A DNA stretch of 64,000 bases from Vitrella brassicaformis. Lineage: Eukaryota; Sar; Vitrellaceae. Location of the stretch: NCBI GenBank assembly GCA_001179505.1, contig CDMY01000444.1, positions 2,382 to 66,381 of the forward strand, given 5' to 3'. The notes under the pieces were generated by a model. The model did no database searches. It was given only the letters and a program-made list of their open reading frames with translations, and was not told the DNA's origin. Positions 53,101 through 64,000 of the stretch are shown piece by piece. Position numbers and translations under genes: made by a program. Positions within the stretch are counted from its first letter, which is position 1; each line of letters starts with the position of its first letter.

Positions 53101-55183
53101 TGTGTGTCTGCCGGCAACGGACGGCTTGCCTTGAATTTGTGCTCGGGGTATACGCCAGCGAAGCCGTTGACCGACATGATGAACTCACCCAGCCCGCCCC
53201 TCTGCTCCACCAGCGACGACTCCGTGCTCCATATCTGCATGTGTTTCCAAGCAACACAACACATCCATCGCGTGTCGCAAACAAGAGCGAGAGAAGTCAG
53301 TAGCTGACCTCGTTGCCAATGATGTTGGTGCCCATTCCGAGGCGCCGTGCCGTCTCGATGGCGATGGCGCGCTGGTCGCCCGTGACCATCTTGACGTCAA
53401 CTCCGTACTCCATCGACTGCTCGATCGTGTGCTTGGTGTCGTCTCTCTGCACATCACCCACATCACGCACACATCGGAGCGGCTCCTCTCTCTCTCTCTC
53501 TCTCTGTCTCTGTACTGACAGGCGGATCAAAGAGCGAGATGAGGCCGACAAACTGCCAGTCGATCGTCTCGGGGTCGCTCCAACACACACCTGCAAAGCA
53601 AACCCAGATCCACAATTGCTGGTGCCTCTAGGCCTAGAGTGTTTGTGTCTGTCGTCTCGTCTTGTATGTATCTTGCCGACATACCGAGTGTTCGGAGGCC
53701 CCTCTCAGCCTTGCCGTTGATGATCCCCTCCATCCTGCACATACATATACACATACACTTGCACACAGGTGTATCCGTATAGGTGAGCCGCCTTACTTTT
53801 CGGCCATTTCAGGATAGTTGACGGCCACCTGGTTCATTCGCTCAGCAGACAGACGATTGCAGACGGGGAATGCAGTGGGATGCAGGCAATCTCTCTCCCT
53901 CCCTCCCTCCCTCACCATGTTGCGGATCACATGTGGCGCGCCTTTCGAGATGAGCTTGATGGTCCCATCCGGGAACAACACTGAAAGCGCGCGAGAGAGA
54001 GAGTGGGCGAGAGAGAGAGAGAAAGAGAGCGTGTCATCTCTAATTACCCACCCACCAGTGCTCTCTGTCTTCTTATCCACCGGGTTGAAGGGAATGAACT
54101 TGGTCACCTTTGGAAGGGGAAACAAAGAGACAGACAGACGTGCACACAAACAAAGAGGCACAAACAATATCAGCTGACAAGCGTGTGTGTATCCCCACCG
54201 ACCCACCTTATATTTCTCCAGTTGTGAGAGGTCGGTTGCTGCCGTGATGGCCTTGTCGATTGGCTCCTGGTTGGTCAGCTTGCTCGCCAGGGAGGCCATC
54301 ACCAACACGTACTCGCCTGTGAAACCCTCGCCGCAGGTTATCTACACACAGACAGACAGACAGACAGACGATTAACGAGTCTCTCCCTATGTGTGTGTGC
54401 AAGGACCTACCTCGTCTTTGTCGAGTGTGAGTTTGTTGAGGGTGAGTGTGCCCGTCTTGTCGCTGCACAGCACCTCAATGCCGGCCATCTCTTCAATGGC
54501 GGACAGCCGTGTGACCACCGCCGACTCCTTCGAGAGCTCCAGGGCACCCACAGACAACACTGATGGATGGATGGATGGATGCCACACACACACGTCTCTC
54601 TCCCCCACCCCTCATTGTGTGTGTGTGTGTGTGTGTGTGTGCATACCAGTGGTTGTGACGACGGGCATGGCGATGGGCACGACGGCCGTCAGAATCACGA
54701 AACACAGCTTGACCGTCTGGGCGACGAAATCCTGTCCACACATTCGCACACACACACACACACACAGGTGGTTGCGAACTCTCTCTCTCTCTCTCTCTCT
54801 CCATCTCCGTGTGTGTGTGTGCATCCTACGAACCCCGCGGTTTTCGCGCTCACTCCGGGCGATTCTGACTATAAATATGATGACACAGAAAAAAAGGCCG
54901 ATGAGGGCCATCGTCTTGGCCACTTTGCCCAAGGTCTTCTTCAGGTGACCCTCCTCCTACACCCACACCCACACACACACACATAACTAACGATGTGCAC
55001 AGACAGAGCACGAGAGAGCCACCCACACCCACACACCTGGACGCTTCCGAGGAGGGCGAGTGTCTTGCCGAAGAACGAGTTTTCGCCCGTCTTGGTGACC
55101 ATCATGTCGAGCTCGCCGGACTGCACCACTGCTCCCGCCAACACCTACAAATACACACACAGACCCGTGTCCGTGTGCGATGC

Positions 55184-55220
<37 letters not shown>

Positions 55221-55668
55221 TGTTCTTACTTCGTCGCCCACTCTCTTGGTGACGGCGAGCGCCTCTCCAGTGAGAGCGGCCTCATCGATCTGCACCGGCT
55301 CACCTGACACACGCTCGGAGGGCAGGCAGTCATATGTGTGTGTGCATGGGACGGACGTACATAGTACCTACCTTCGCCAACGAGTTTGCCATCGGCTGGG
55401 ATCACCACGCCGCCGCCCAGAAAACAAATGTCACCTTCACACCAGCAGACAGACAGGGAGAGAGAGAGAGAGAGATTCGCGTGAAGATGCATATCTCATC
55501 TCGCCCTCCCTGTGCACAGCACACCTACCGGGCACCAGCTCGCGGACTTTGACCTTCTCCCACTTGCCGTTGCGCTTGCACTCGCACTCGGGGGCGCTGA
55601 GGTCCTTGACGGCCTTGATGGCATTCCCTGCACACACACACACACACACACACACATGGATGTGGCAC

Positions 55669-55705
<37 letters not shown>

Positions 55706-56359
55706 TGTACCGGCGTTCTTATCGGAGTAGTAGTCGACCACCACCACCAGCAAGAGCTCGAACACCTACACCCACACACCCACACAACACACACACTGCC
55801 TTGCAGTCAGTGCGTGTGGAGAGGGAGAGTCCTTCCTACACGCACATTGACGCGTGCGCACCAGCAGAGCAAAAGACATCCAGTCACGCTTCGCGATATT
55901 GCCCGGATCTGCGAGCCCACACATGAAGACACACAGACACAGACACAGATAAGAGAGTACATATATCTTCATTTGCTGACTGACTCGCCGCTCACCTCGG
56001 GGGTCGGGCACCGCAACACCCAATACGGCCGTGATCATCATGATGATCGGCACTATACCCGTAAACTGCATATTGCACACACATCCAATACATGAAGCGA
56101 TCCATCCGCATGCACGCGTGTCGTGTGCACAAGCTGACTGACGTACCCTCTTGGCAATTTTGACCCATTCCGGCGTTTCCTTGGGCGTCACTGCGCAAGG
56201 GAGAAAGAGCAGTGACTGAGCAATGTCTGTCTGTCTGTCTGTGTGTGTGAATGCAAGCAGGTACCTACCCTCGTTGTAGCCGTGGATGGCGCGCAGCTTG
56301 GCGACCTCCTCATCGGACAGGCCATCGAGGTTGACTTTGATGTCGTCCACTTCTGCCAT
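50178..56359 (-). CDS. plasma-membrane-type P3A H+-transporting ATPase
   Basis: Proton pump that energises the membrane through an aspartyl-phosphate intermediate. It starts [20 protein letters not shown] at 56359 and ends [14 protein letters not shown] 50180-50178, in about 30 exons of 35-160 nt. Landmarks in order: [10 protein letters not shown] (55.9 kb); actuator loop [20 protein letters not shown] (55.3); membrane segment [18 protein letters not shown] (54.7); phosphorylation site [20 protein letters not shown] (54.5); ISKGAPHVI (53.9); [12 protein letters not shown] (53.5-53.4); [20 protein letters not shown] (53.4); [20 protein letters not shown] split by an intron after GVN (53.0/52.95); [20 protein letters not shown] (52.8). 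The FDPPRDDTK and LGMGTN motifs are typical of P3A pumps. The C-terminal cytosolic tail is long, charged and helical ([56 protein letters not shown]) and may be regulatory. Confidence 0.9.
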
Positions 56360-56364
56360 GATCG

Positions 56365-56960
56365 CTGCTCTTTAACTTGTGGCTTTTCTTCTCTCTTGGT
56401 CGGTGGCTCTACACACACACACATACGCACACACACACATCACCAGACACACATGTGCTCTTTGTGTGTGTGTTTGACCTTTCTATGTGGATATGTGCAG
56501 ACAACAAGGCCCGCCAGGTAGGAAAGGCAACAGGTCACCAATTTCTCACAAGAGGCTCAGCCTGTACGTTTTCTGCACATACAGCCATCACGCACATACA
56601 ATGAGCACCAACACACAAACAGAAACAGGCAACGCTCGTGTGTGTGCAAACTCACACACCGTCCCGCGTCATATGTCAGACCCAACCTCAGCCCCGAGAG
56701 AGCCCTGTGTGTTGCCACCACAAGCACTCACACACAGGGCAATCACACAATAGATGACTCTCTGGGGGGGCCTCGGAGTTGCGAGCTTGGCGGCGTCTCT
56801 TTTTTCCCCCTTGGCGCCCCCCTCCTCCAAAGAGCGGAGGACACACAAATGCAGCACCACGACAGCCGACAGGTGGTTGACTGTCAGGTGCAAGACAGGA
56901 CGTATGCGAAGACACACGAGAAGACAGCTCTCCCTTCTCTCTTTCGTTCCCCCAGGCCGT
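56365..56960. other. divergent intergenic region
   Basis: About 600 bp between the oppositely directed starts of the ATPase (56359, -) and the proline-rich gene (56965, +). CA-rich blocks at 56410-56440. No further gene is supported. It probably holds both promoters. Confidence 0.5.
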
Positions 56961-56964
56961 CACG

Positions 56965-59426
56965 ATGTCGTCTGAACGCCCCTCACAGCCCGCCCTCCCG
57001 CCCCCTAACGGAGGCGACCGATCAGCCGACTATTCCGCCATGCTGGCGGACTTTCAAGCGATTCTGGCGCAGCCTGTGGTGGTGCCACCACCAGTGGCAG
57101 CACCAGTGGCAGCACCCCCATTGACACGGCCAGAACCAACAGCAGCAGCAGCAGGTCGGTCTGTCTGTCTGTCTGTCTGTCTGTCTGTATGTCCATTTGA
57201 ATGCATCCATGCGTCTGTGTGTGTTGCAGCTGATGAGCATGACGAGCAAGTGGCTGAGGAGGACTTGCCGGCAATGAGCATGACTTTCCGCCCTTCCGCT
57301 ACTGCTGCTGCTGCTGCTGCTGTTGGGCGTGTGATTGTCCGTGATGAAGGCGAGGAAGGCCTGGACGAAGACATAGACACAGACATCCGCCCCTCTGAAG
57401 ATGAGCCGACGAGACCAACACCGCTCAGTCAGATGCCGACATCGACATATCAAGACGATAAAAGGATTGTGGCTCGACCTGTGGAGCCGAACCAGCCACA
57501 GAGACAGACCCACAAGCTCCACGATCTTCGGAGGCCGACAGCGACTTTCGGGGAGCCTCAGGCAGGACAACAACCACCACAGCCAGGTCGGTCTCTCTCT
57601 CTCTGTCTCTGTCTCTTTGCCTGAGTTCTGTGTGTCCATTGCCACACATCCACCCATCTTTTGGTCTGCTCTGCATGCAGCACCCACACCATCACCAGCA
57701 CCAGCACGGACCATCGAGCGTTCCTTCACCCTCTCCCCCACCTCGCCAGACATCCCCGCACCCCTTGAAGACAAAAAGCCCCCAGCAGTCAAGCCCCGGC
57801 AAGAAAAGAGACAAAAGGCGATAGGGAAGCGGCCCCCGCAGCCACAGCCGCCAGCTCTCTCAGACGCGAGAAGCGAGCCTATCGCGCACACAGTGGGGCG
57901 GACTTCTTTCGTCACGAACGGCGAGCTCGCCATGAGGGCCGGTGCCCTTGTGCGGCAGAGAGAGCCTGAGGGCGGGTATACGTGGGAGGGCCAGGCCCGC
58001 AGCCTCTGGGTGGAGGCGTTCTCGCCTGAAGAGGCGAGACAGGAGAAGAAGAGACAAGACCTGAGAGAGTTTCCCGTGACCCTTCCGCGCAGCGTCTATG
58101 TGGACAGCAGCGTCCGTGTGCACGGCCTTGTCAGTTGGTCAGCCGCCGCGCCTTTGTCAGAAAGCAAAGGAGGGACAACGCTCACGCTGGCCGGTACCCC
58201 GTTTCTGGAGATCAGCACGTGCATTTTGCCACCAAAAGGCGTCTCACCAGACGCCAGCGTCGCCCACCGTCCAAACGGGGCGTTCGGGTATCGCACTCGT
58301 GCGGATTGGGCCATTACACTCGACCTTCTGGACCACCCCTGTCTGGTGTCTCCCTCCCCACCTGAGCGATTGAGGCGCGTCAGAGGGCCGGTCGAGAGAG
58401 GGGGAGAGGTGGAGCTGTGGCTTGAGCCAGGGAAGGGGGAGAAGGACACCGGTGGGAGGCTGCTGCTGCGGCTGTCTGTGAGGATACTCCTGGGTGGGAG
58501 GATCGTTGTGCGTGAGGAGGTGTTGGTGCGGCTGGAGGGGGGTGGGGGGGAGGAGTTGGGGTTTGTGCCAATGGGTGATGGCCCAGGCAAGCTGGTGGAG
58601 TGGGTGTCGTGCTCTCTCGAGAGCCCGGCCGATCGGCTGCCGGCTGCCCTTCTCCGGCCGATGCAGGCCTTTCCTTTGGAGCGGCTGTTGAGTGATGGCT
58701 GGCTCGTCAGCGAGCCAAGAGTCACAAAGAAATACATAGAGGTGAGGGTCACGTCAGTCACCATGCAAATCAGGTTTGTATATGCGGATGAGATGGCGTC
58801 TCTCTCTGTGTGTCTCTGGTGATCAGCCGGCCTCTCCGAGCGATGCTGAGACATCGTCTTCTTTCTACGCCCCTCTCCCCCACGCCCTTGACTACTTCCT
58901 TAGAGCCATGATTCTCCATTATCTCGCCATCAACGGCCCGCCCCCGCCATCAAACTGGGCTGGAGGGGAGGAGCAGCAGAGGCGGCTGTTCCTCAATGAG
59001 GCGCAGACCGCCTTCCTAACCTGTCTGGAGAAACTGCGGTCGTCGCGAGAGGTCACCATGGCTGTTCCGTGTGTTTGGTATCATCTGGGATTGGTCTATA
59101 TCGACCAAGGTGACAGCAGTCGCGCGCAGCAGGCGTATGATCGCGCCCTGTGTTCTCTGCTGGAGGTGCGTGGGCTCACCACGGGCGGCATAGCGATTAC
59201 AGTGCACCTCAACCGTGCGTACATGCGCACGGCGCATTACCTGAAGGATGGGCAGAAAGACGACCTGAGACAGGCCTTGAGGGAGTGGGGTGAGTTCACG
59301 CGGGCGGTGAGGCAGCGCTCGCGTGAGGGGGGAGGGGAGGTGATGGGTGTGCTGCGAGGCAGTGGGGGCGTGCTTGATCGGGATGAGTGGGTGGCTTACA
59401 TGCATGCTCTCGCTGTGAGTAAGTGA
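56965..59426 (+). CDS. proline-rich protein with possible TPR-like C-terminus
   Basis: Exons 56965-57154, 57230-57586, 57681-58741 and 58827-59426 join in phase. The first 250 residues are disordered (Pro/Ala/Gln, with a DEGEEGLDEDIDTDI acidic patch). The middle is a globular region of about 250 residues with regular beta-like patterning (RSVYVDSSVRVHGLVSWSAA; LTLAGTPFLEISTCILPPKG; LLLRLSVRILLGGRIVVREE). The last 200 residues are helical: HALDYFLRAMILHYLAING, LFLNEAQTAFLTCLEKLRSS, VWYHLGLVYIDQGDSSRAQQ, and AYDRALCSLLEVRG. The WYHLGLVYIDQGDSSRAQQA piece fits a tetratricopeptide repeat (W..LG..y...g....A...Y..AL). About 735 residues. No named family was recognised. Confidence 0.7.
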
Positions 59427-59499
59427 GAGAGGGAAAGTGTCACTGTCATTTGGCGCTTGGCACTTATTGTGTGAATGATGGATGGATGCATCAAACAGA

Positions 59500-60265
59500 T
59501 CATGCCCTTGACTTAGTTGCGGACAACACAGCGCAACGCCTTTGTATCTCTCTGCGAAAGCCATGCGTCAACCGTCTCTGCACTTCCATACGCCGCCTCT
59601 GATACACAGACACACACACACACACACACAATGGCACCTCTCTCTTCCACGGGGTGGCGTCTCTCGCTTTATTACCTGCGTATCGATTCTATCATGCCTG
59701 GCCATCATGGCCGCCCTGCGCTCAGGATCAGCCACAGGTGGCTCGTGACAGTGCACATCATCGCGACAAAAGCCGCTGCACCCGCAGAGAAGAAAGGGAG
59801 ACATAAGATCATCGAACAGCACATCCCCGCCTCCATCCATCCATCCACACAGAGACATACGAGCAGTCGTCCTCAAATCCGTCGACACCATTGTCGCCCA
59901 AGAGTCCCCTGGCCACCCGGCGAGCCAGCCGCGCCGCCTCTTCATCCATCCACCCCCACACACGGCCCTTTGACCGACACCTCAGCCAAACCGGCGGCGG
60001 CGCCCTCTCTCTGCGAGGGCTTTCTGCACACAGAGGGAGAGAGAGAGACGGTGAGACTGCGTGTGCACAATGGCTGTCGTATGCACCCGCCTGGCGAGAG
60101 GCCCCGTGGGGCCTCGTATCGGTGGAAGCGGCCGTACTCGCCACTCTCTGTCACGTAAGGCCTCCCAAGGGCCCGCTCGCAGGTGTAGCCCACCGAGCTG
60201 ATGTGGCAACATTCGGTCGACGGCCTGCAGTAGCCCTCTCGCCGGCGCGAGCACCAGTAGTCCAT
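59500..60265 (-). CDS. cysteine-rich protein, unassigned
   Basis: Four exons are suggested on the minus strand: from 60265 (MDYWCSRRREGYCRPSTECC, HISSVGYTCERALGRPYVTE, RGLSPGGCIRQPLCTRSLT); about 60023-59873 (RRERAPPPVWLRCRSKGR, MDEEAARLARRVARGLLGDN); about 59782-59678 (GFCRDDVHCHEPPVADPERR, AMMARHDRIDTQ); and 59577-59500 (RRLTHGFRREIQRRCAVLSA, TKSRA, TGA). Cysteines spaced as in small disulphide or zinc-binding domains dominate the first exon. An upstream exon with a signal peptide may exist; the ATG used is the first in frame. It is divergent from hslU, 196 bp between starts. Confidence 0.45.
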
Positions 60266-60461
60266 AATGGGGCAAGTGGCAAGTGGGGGAGGGGAAAGGA
60301 GGAAAGATGGCGGGGGGTAGGAGCTGAAGGCTCAGATGGGAGGCTGCTGTAATGAATGGATGGTGGCAGGGGCGGGATCCGGAGCGCCTGAGACTCTGTC
60401 TGCAAGCTAAGCTCGCAGGTGTGGCAACTTCTGTCTTCAGCGCAAATCACACGCATTCGGG

Positions 60462-60914
60462 ATGCTGGTGCGGCAAGCATTACGTTTAGGACGAGCGGCA
60501 TCTCCGTCGATGCTGTCGGCATCACCCGCATGTCTGCCGCCTCTCGCAGCAGCGGCAACCAGAGTGGCAGCGCCGAGGCTAGGTGTGGGTGTGGGTGTGC
60601 GTCAGTTGTCCACCTCACATGCGCACCCGCAGCTGATGCCGGCGCCCAAGGACTTCAACCGCACGCCCGACGAGATTGTGGCCGAGCTGAACAAACATAT
60701 CATTGCACAGGTAGACAGATGCAGACAGATGCAGTGTCTGTGGGTGTGTGTGAGTGTCTTCCCTCTCTCTCTGCCCGTGTGTGTGTGTGTGTGTGTGTGT
60801 GCCTGTGTGTGTCGGGTGTAGGATGACGCCAAGCGTTCCCTGGCAATCGCACTGAGAGATCGATGGCGACGGCAGAGTTTGCAGAATGACGACCTGCGGA
60901 AGGTCAGAGAACCC

Positions 60915-60945
<31 letters not shown>

Positions 60946-63439
60946 GACAGCCAAGCCAGCCGCTCTCTCGCCTGTGTGCATATGAGTGTGTGTGTGGTGT
61001 GTGTGCAGGAGGTGACGCCCAACAACATCTTGCTGATCGGTCCGTCCGGGTGCGGCAAGACCGAGCTCGCCAAGCGGCTCGCCGCTTTTGCTGGGGCGCC
61101 ATTCGTAAGCAAAGCAAAGCCAGCCAGGCCGTGCCATGTGGATGGGTGGAGAGAGGTCCATGTGTGCGTGATTGTGTGTGTGTGTGTGTGCAGGTGAAGG
61201 TTGTTGCCACCCGATACACTGAGGTGGGGTTTGTGGGTGACGATACCGTGTCCATGGTGCACGAGCTCGCAGAGGTACCAATCAATCGGCACACACAGAC
61301 AGACGTGTGCGCTGGTGTGTGCGTGTGTGTGTGGGCCCACCCGCAGCAATCGTACATGGACGAGAAGCGCCGTATGAAGGATTTGGTGATGGACCAGGCC
61401 AAGACCAGGGCTAAGAACGAGCTGATCAAGGCCATCATGAAGAACCCCCTCTCCGACACATGGACCGAGTCACTCATCAGCGAATACCTCGACGTACACA
61501 CACACACACACACACACACACAGGGATGGAGGGATGGTGCATGTGACGTCTGTCTGTCTGCAGGATGGCCGTCTCAACGAGATGGAGGTCGAGCTCGACG
61601 CCGAGTTGCTGACCCGTGACGAGCCTCAGAAGAGCCCCCTGGCCGACATCTTCGGCAACATGGCTGGGGGGCCCGGCGGCGGAATGGGCGGCGGCCGCCC
61701 GGGGGGCATCTCGGCTGTGCCCATCGGCGTATCCGTGCAGGTAAGTAACCCCACACACAGAGAGGGAGGGAGACAGAGAGGGGGTTTCCACACACACACA
61801 CACACGGATGACCCACACATGGCCTGTGTTGTGTGCAGGGCCCCAATGCATCTGACATCAACAGCAAGCTGGAGGACCTCTTTGGCACCGGCGGCCGGAA
61901 GAGCAAAAAGAAGGGCGAGAAGAAAAAAGTCAAAGTCGCCGAGGCACGACCCCTCCTGGAGGACCACTACGCGTGAGCCAAGCCATGCCCACTCAGACAG
62001 ACAGAGAGAGAGAGAGGTTGGGTGGGTGCTGATGTGTGTGTGTGTGTATGTGTGTGTGTGGGTGTATGTGTGTGTGTGGGTGGGTGGGCGGGTGGGTGTC
62101 AGTAATGAGCTGATCAATGAGGAGGACCTGACGGAGAATGCTCGAGTGGCGGCTGAGCAGAGAGGCATGTAAGCGCAACCACCCTCACTCACCCAACCTA
62201 CCAACCAACACACAGACACACACACACACACACACAGCCAGACGCGTCACACGTCTGTGTGTGTGTGTCTGTGTGTGTGCGTGTGTCTGTCTGTCTGTCT
62301 GTCAGCATTTTCATTGATGAGTTTGACAAGCTGATAACTGACAAGCAGGAGAATGAGGGCGGCTACAAGGGAAAGAGAAAGGGAGTACAGGTACGTCAGT
62401 CAGCCCACCGACCTCGCCGCCTCTCTCTAGACAATATATGGAGAGAATGACGTGTCTCTCTCTCTGTGTGTGTGTGTGTGCAGAAAGAGCTGCTCACACT
62501 GATGGAGGGCACCACAGTCAGCACCAAGATCGGCAGACTCCGAGTAGCCACCCGCACCAGATACACACACTGCGATTCCCACGCACAGAGCCCCACATTT
62601 CTCTCTCTGTATGTGCGTGTGTGTGTGTAGACGGACCATGTGCTGTTCGTTGCGTCGGGCGCCTTCACGCAGTCCAAGCCCACAGACATCATGCCAGAGC
62701 TGCAGGCAAGCAGCCACACATACAGAGAGAGAGAGAGAGAGGGATTGGGAACCGCGTGGGTCCATGTGTGTGCTGTGTGTGTGTGTGTGTAGGGTCGTCT
62801 GCCGATTCGTTGCGAGCTGAAGCCTCTCACCGAGGCCGACTTTATCAAGATCCTCAAAGGTGAGGCCAGCCACACACACACACACACACATGGGGCACAG
62901 ACACGCAGTGAGATGTGTGTGTGTGTGTGTGTGGACAGAGACGCGATACAACCTGTTGATGCAGCAGGAGGCTCTCCTGGCCACCGTAAGACCGACCTCC
63001 TCGCCACATACCCACCACCCATCCACCCTCTCTCCCGCCCCCCTCCCTCCCTCCCTCCCTCCCTCTGTGTGTCCGTCCACTGCCCTCCACAGGAGGGCGT
63101 GTCGCTCAAGTTTTCCGACGACGGCATCAACGAGATCGCCAAGATCGCCCACACACTCAACACCGAGACGGCTAATGTGGGCGCCCGAAGGCTCAAGACC
63201 GTCATGGCAAAGCTCCTCGAGGACCTCAAATTCGACGCCCACAAAATGACCGGCAAAAGTGAGCTGAGTGTGGGTGGAGGAGAGGTGTGCGGGCATCTTT
63301 CTCTCTCTCTCTCTCTCTCTGTGTGTGTGCGTGTGTGTGCGTGCGTGTGTGTCCAGCTGTTGAGGTGACGGCCGATATGGTGAAGGAGAAGCTGGCGACG
63401 ATGACCAAGCAGAGCGACCTCTCCAAGTACATCATCTAA
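60462..63439 (+). CDS. hslU: ATP-dependent protease ATPase subunit HslU (ClpY), mitochondrial type
   Basis: AAA+ unfoldase that feeds substrates to the HslV peptidase. Fifteen exons splice in frame: 60462-60710, 60822-60902, 61009-61104, 61194-61274, 61347-61493, 61564-61740, 61839-61972, 62103-62168, 62306-62390, 62484-62543, 62631-62705, 62793-62859, 62939-62985, 63093-63258 and 63357-63439. The N-terminus [20 protein letters not shown] is arginine/alanine-rich, as in a mitochondrial presequence. Core: [20 protein letters not shown], Walker [10 protein letters not shown] (Val replaced by Cys), [12 protein letters not shown], then a long I-domain insertion with a glycine-rich loop ([14 protein letters not shown]) and a lysine run. 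Walker B FIDEFDK, sensor-1 region [16 protein letters not shown], sensor-2 NVGARRL, and C-terminal LSKYII (family LSRFIL), which docks into HslV. About 500 residues, longer than bacterial HslU through the presequence and I-domain. Exon 11 ends in a GC donor. Confidence 0.93.
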
Positions 63440-64000
63440 TCAGGGGCGGTCTCAGAAGGAACGGACGAACGAACATGTCTGTGAGTCTGTGAGTGTGGGA
63501 GTGTGGGAATGTGTGAAGTGGGGTGGCTAGCCGCATGTGTGGCTGCCTTGTACAGAGGCGGAGAGAGAGAGAGAGAGAGAGGGAGAGGGGGCCGAGAGGG
63601 AGGGGTGCAGTCAGTCGAGTGAGTCGTCAGTCAGGGGTGTGGTGTGTCACACGTGTGAGTGTGTGAGTGTGTCGGTCACTGTGTATGTCCCTCCCTGTTC
63701 TCATTTATCGCGACAAATCCTCAAGACAGAATGTGTATGTGCCATAATTTGCAATCGGTCCATATATCCACCCTGCCGTGCTCGCCTTAACGCCATCTGA
63801 CTGAGTGGGCAGCTGTGGGTGGCCGTCAAGCTGGCACGGCCAAATGGCGGCACCATGGTGCCTGCCGTGCCGTGTGGCCACACAACAAATCCAATCCAAT
63901 CCTGCCATTTATCTGTGTGTTGTTGAGAGTACGTGTGTGTCTGTCATGCCAGCCAGGGAGAGAGAGTCTGAACGCATGGCATGGCATGGCATGCCCTCAC
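63440..64000. other. 3' flank of hslU
   Basis: GAGA and GTGTGAG simple repeats, and a GGCAT pentamer at the very end (about 63975-63994). No gene recognised. Confidence 0.5.

Noticed and set aside
57022-57933. A 303-residue minus-strand frame opposite the proline-rich gene
   Set aside because: The plus strand has four in-phase exons with normal composition. The antisense frame is rich in C, S and R from GC-rich codons.
60151-60618. Minus-strand frame overlapping the hslU start
   Set aside because: It is antisense to the hslU presequence exon and of biased composition. The cysteine-rich gene below 60265 is the better minus-strand candidate.

Overview
The window looks like nuclear DNA of a GC-rich, very intron-rich alveolate-type protist. 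A chromerid alga such as Vitrella is my best guess, by inference only. The reasons are: many short GT-AG introns whose 3' ends are TG/CA microsatellites followed by cag; a TTTAGGG-like telomere stretch near 770-793; a mitochondrial-type HslU; a P3A proton-pumping ATPase; and a membrane hybrid histidine kinase. No prokaryotic operon structure, CRISPR array, rRNA or tRNA was recognised.

Layout. 1-148: last exons of an unidentified + gene. 1.28-2.24 kb: C-terminal half of COP9 signalosome subunit 3. 2.66-6.23 kb (-): hybrid histidine kinase. 6.36-8.45 kb: tandem non-coding repeat of about 830 bp carrying a perfect hairpin. 8.8-26.8 kb (+): a long mosaic of small exons in which pieces of S-adenosylmethionine synthetase (MAT) recur two or three times, mixed with coiled-coil, glutamine-rich and proline-rich exons, a kinase relic, duplicated introns and a short recurring DNA/peptide motif. 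It contains a 300-N gap. 28.0-29.06 kb (-): BTB protein. 29.06-32.64 kb (+): two tandem RING-CH membrane E3 ligase genes, at least one broken. 33.4-34.06 kb and 48.77-49.51 kb: two small secreted acidic proteins. 35.3-47.9 kb: two large inverted duplications, each with a coding pair on opposite strands; one arm has taken in an acetyl-CoA synthetase fragment. 50.18-56.36 kb (-): P3A H+-ATPase with about thirty exons. 56.97-59.43 kb (+): proline-rich protein with a possible TPR-like C-terminus. 59.50-60.27 kb (-): cysteine-rich protein. 60.46-63.44 kb (+): HslU in 15 exons.

How it fits together. The conserved genes (CSN3, histidine kinase, BTB, RING-CH, H+-ATPase, HslU) are unrelated housekeeping or signalling genes, not a pathway. 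The notable part is architectural. The 8.8-26.8 kb mosaic and the 32.8-47.9 kb inverted duplications both show repeated copying of exons together with their introns, followed by frameshifts. One short element, built around TACATTTTATATCC, is shared by both regions and always points the same way as the local exons. Exon limits were read by eye from GT/AG sites, frame continuity and paralogue comparison, so most are approximate.
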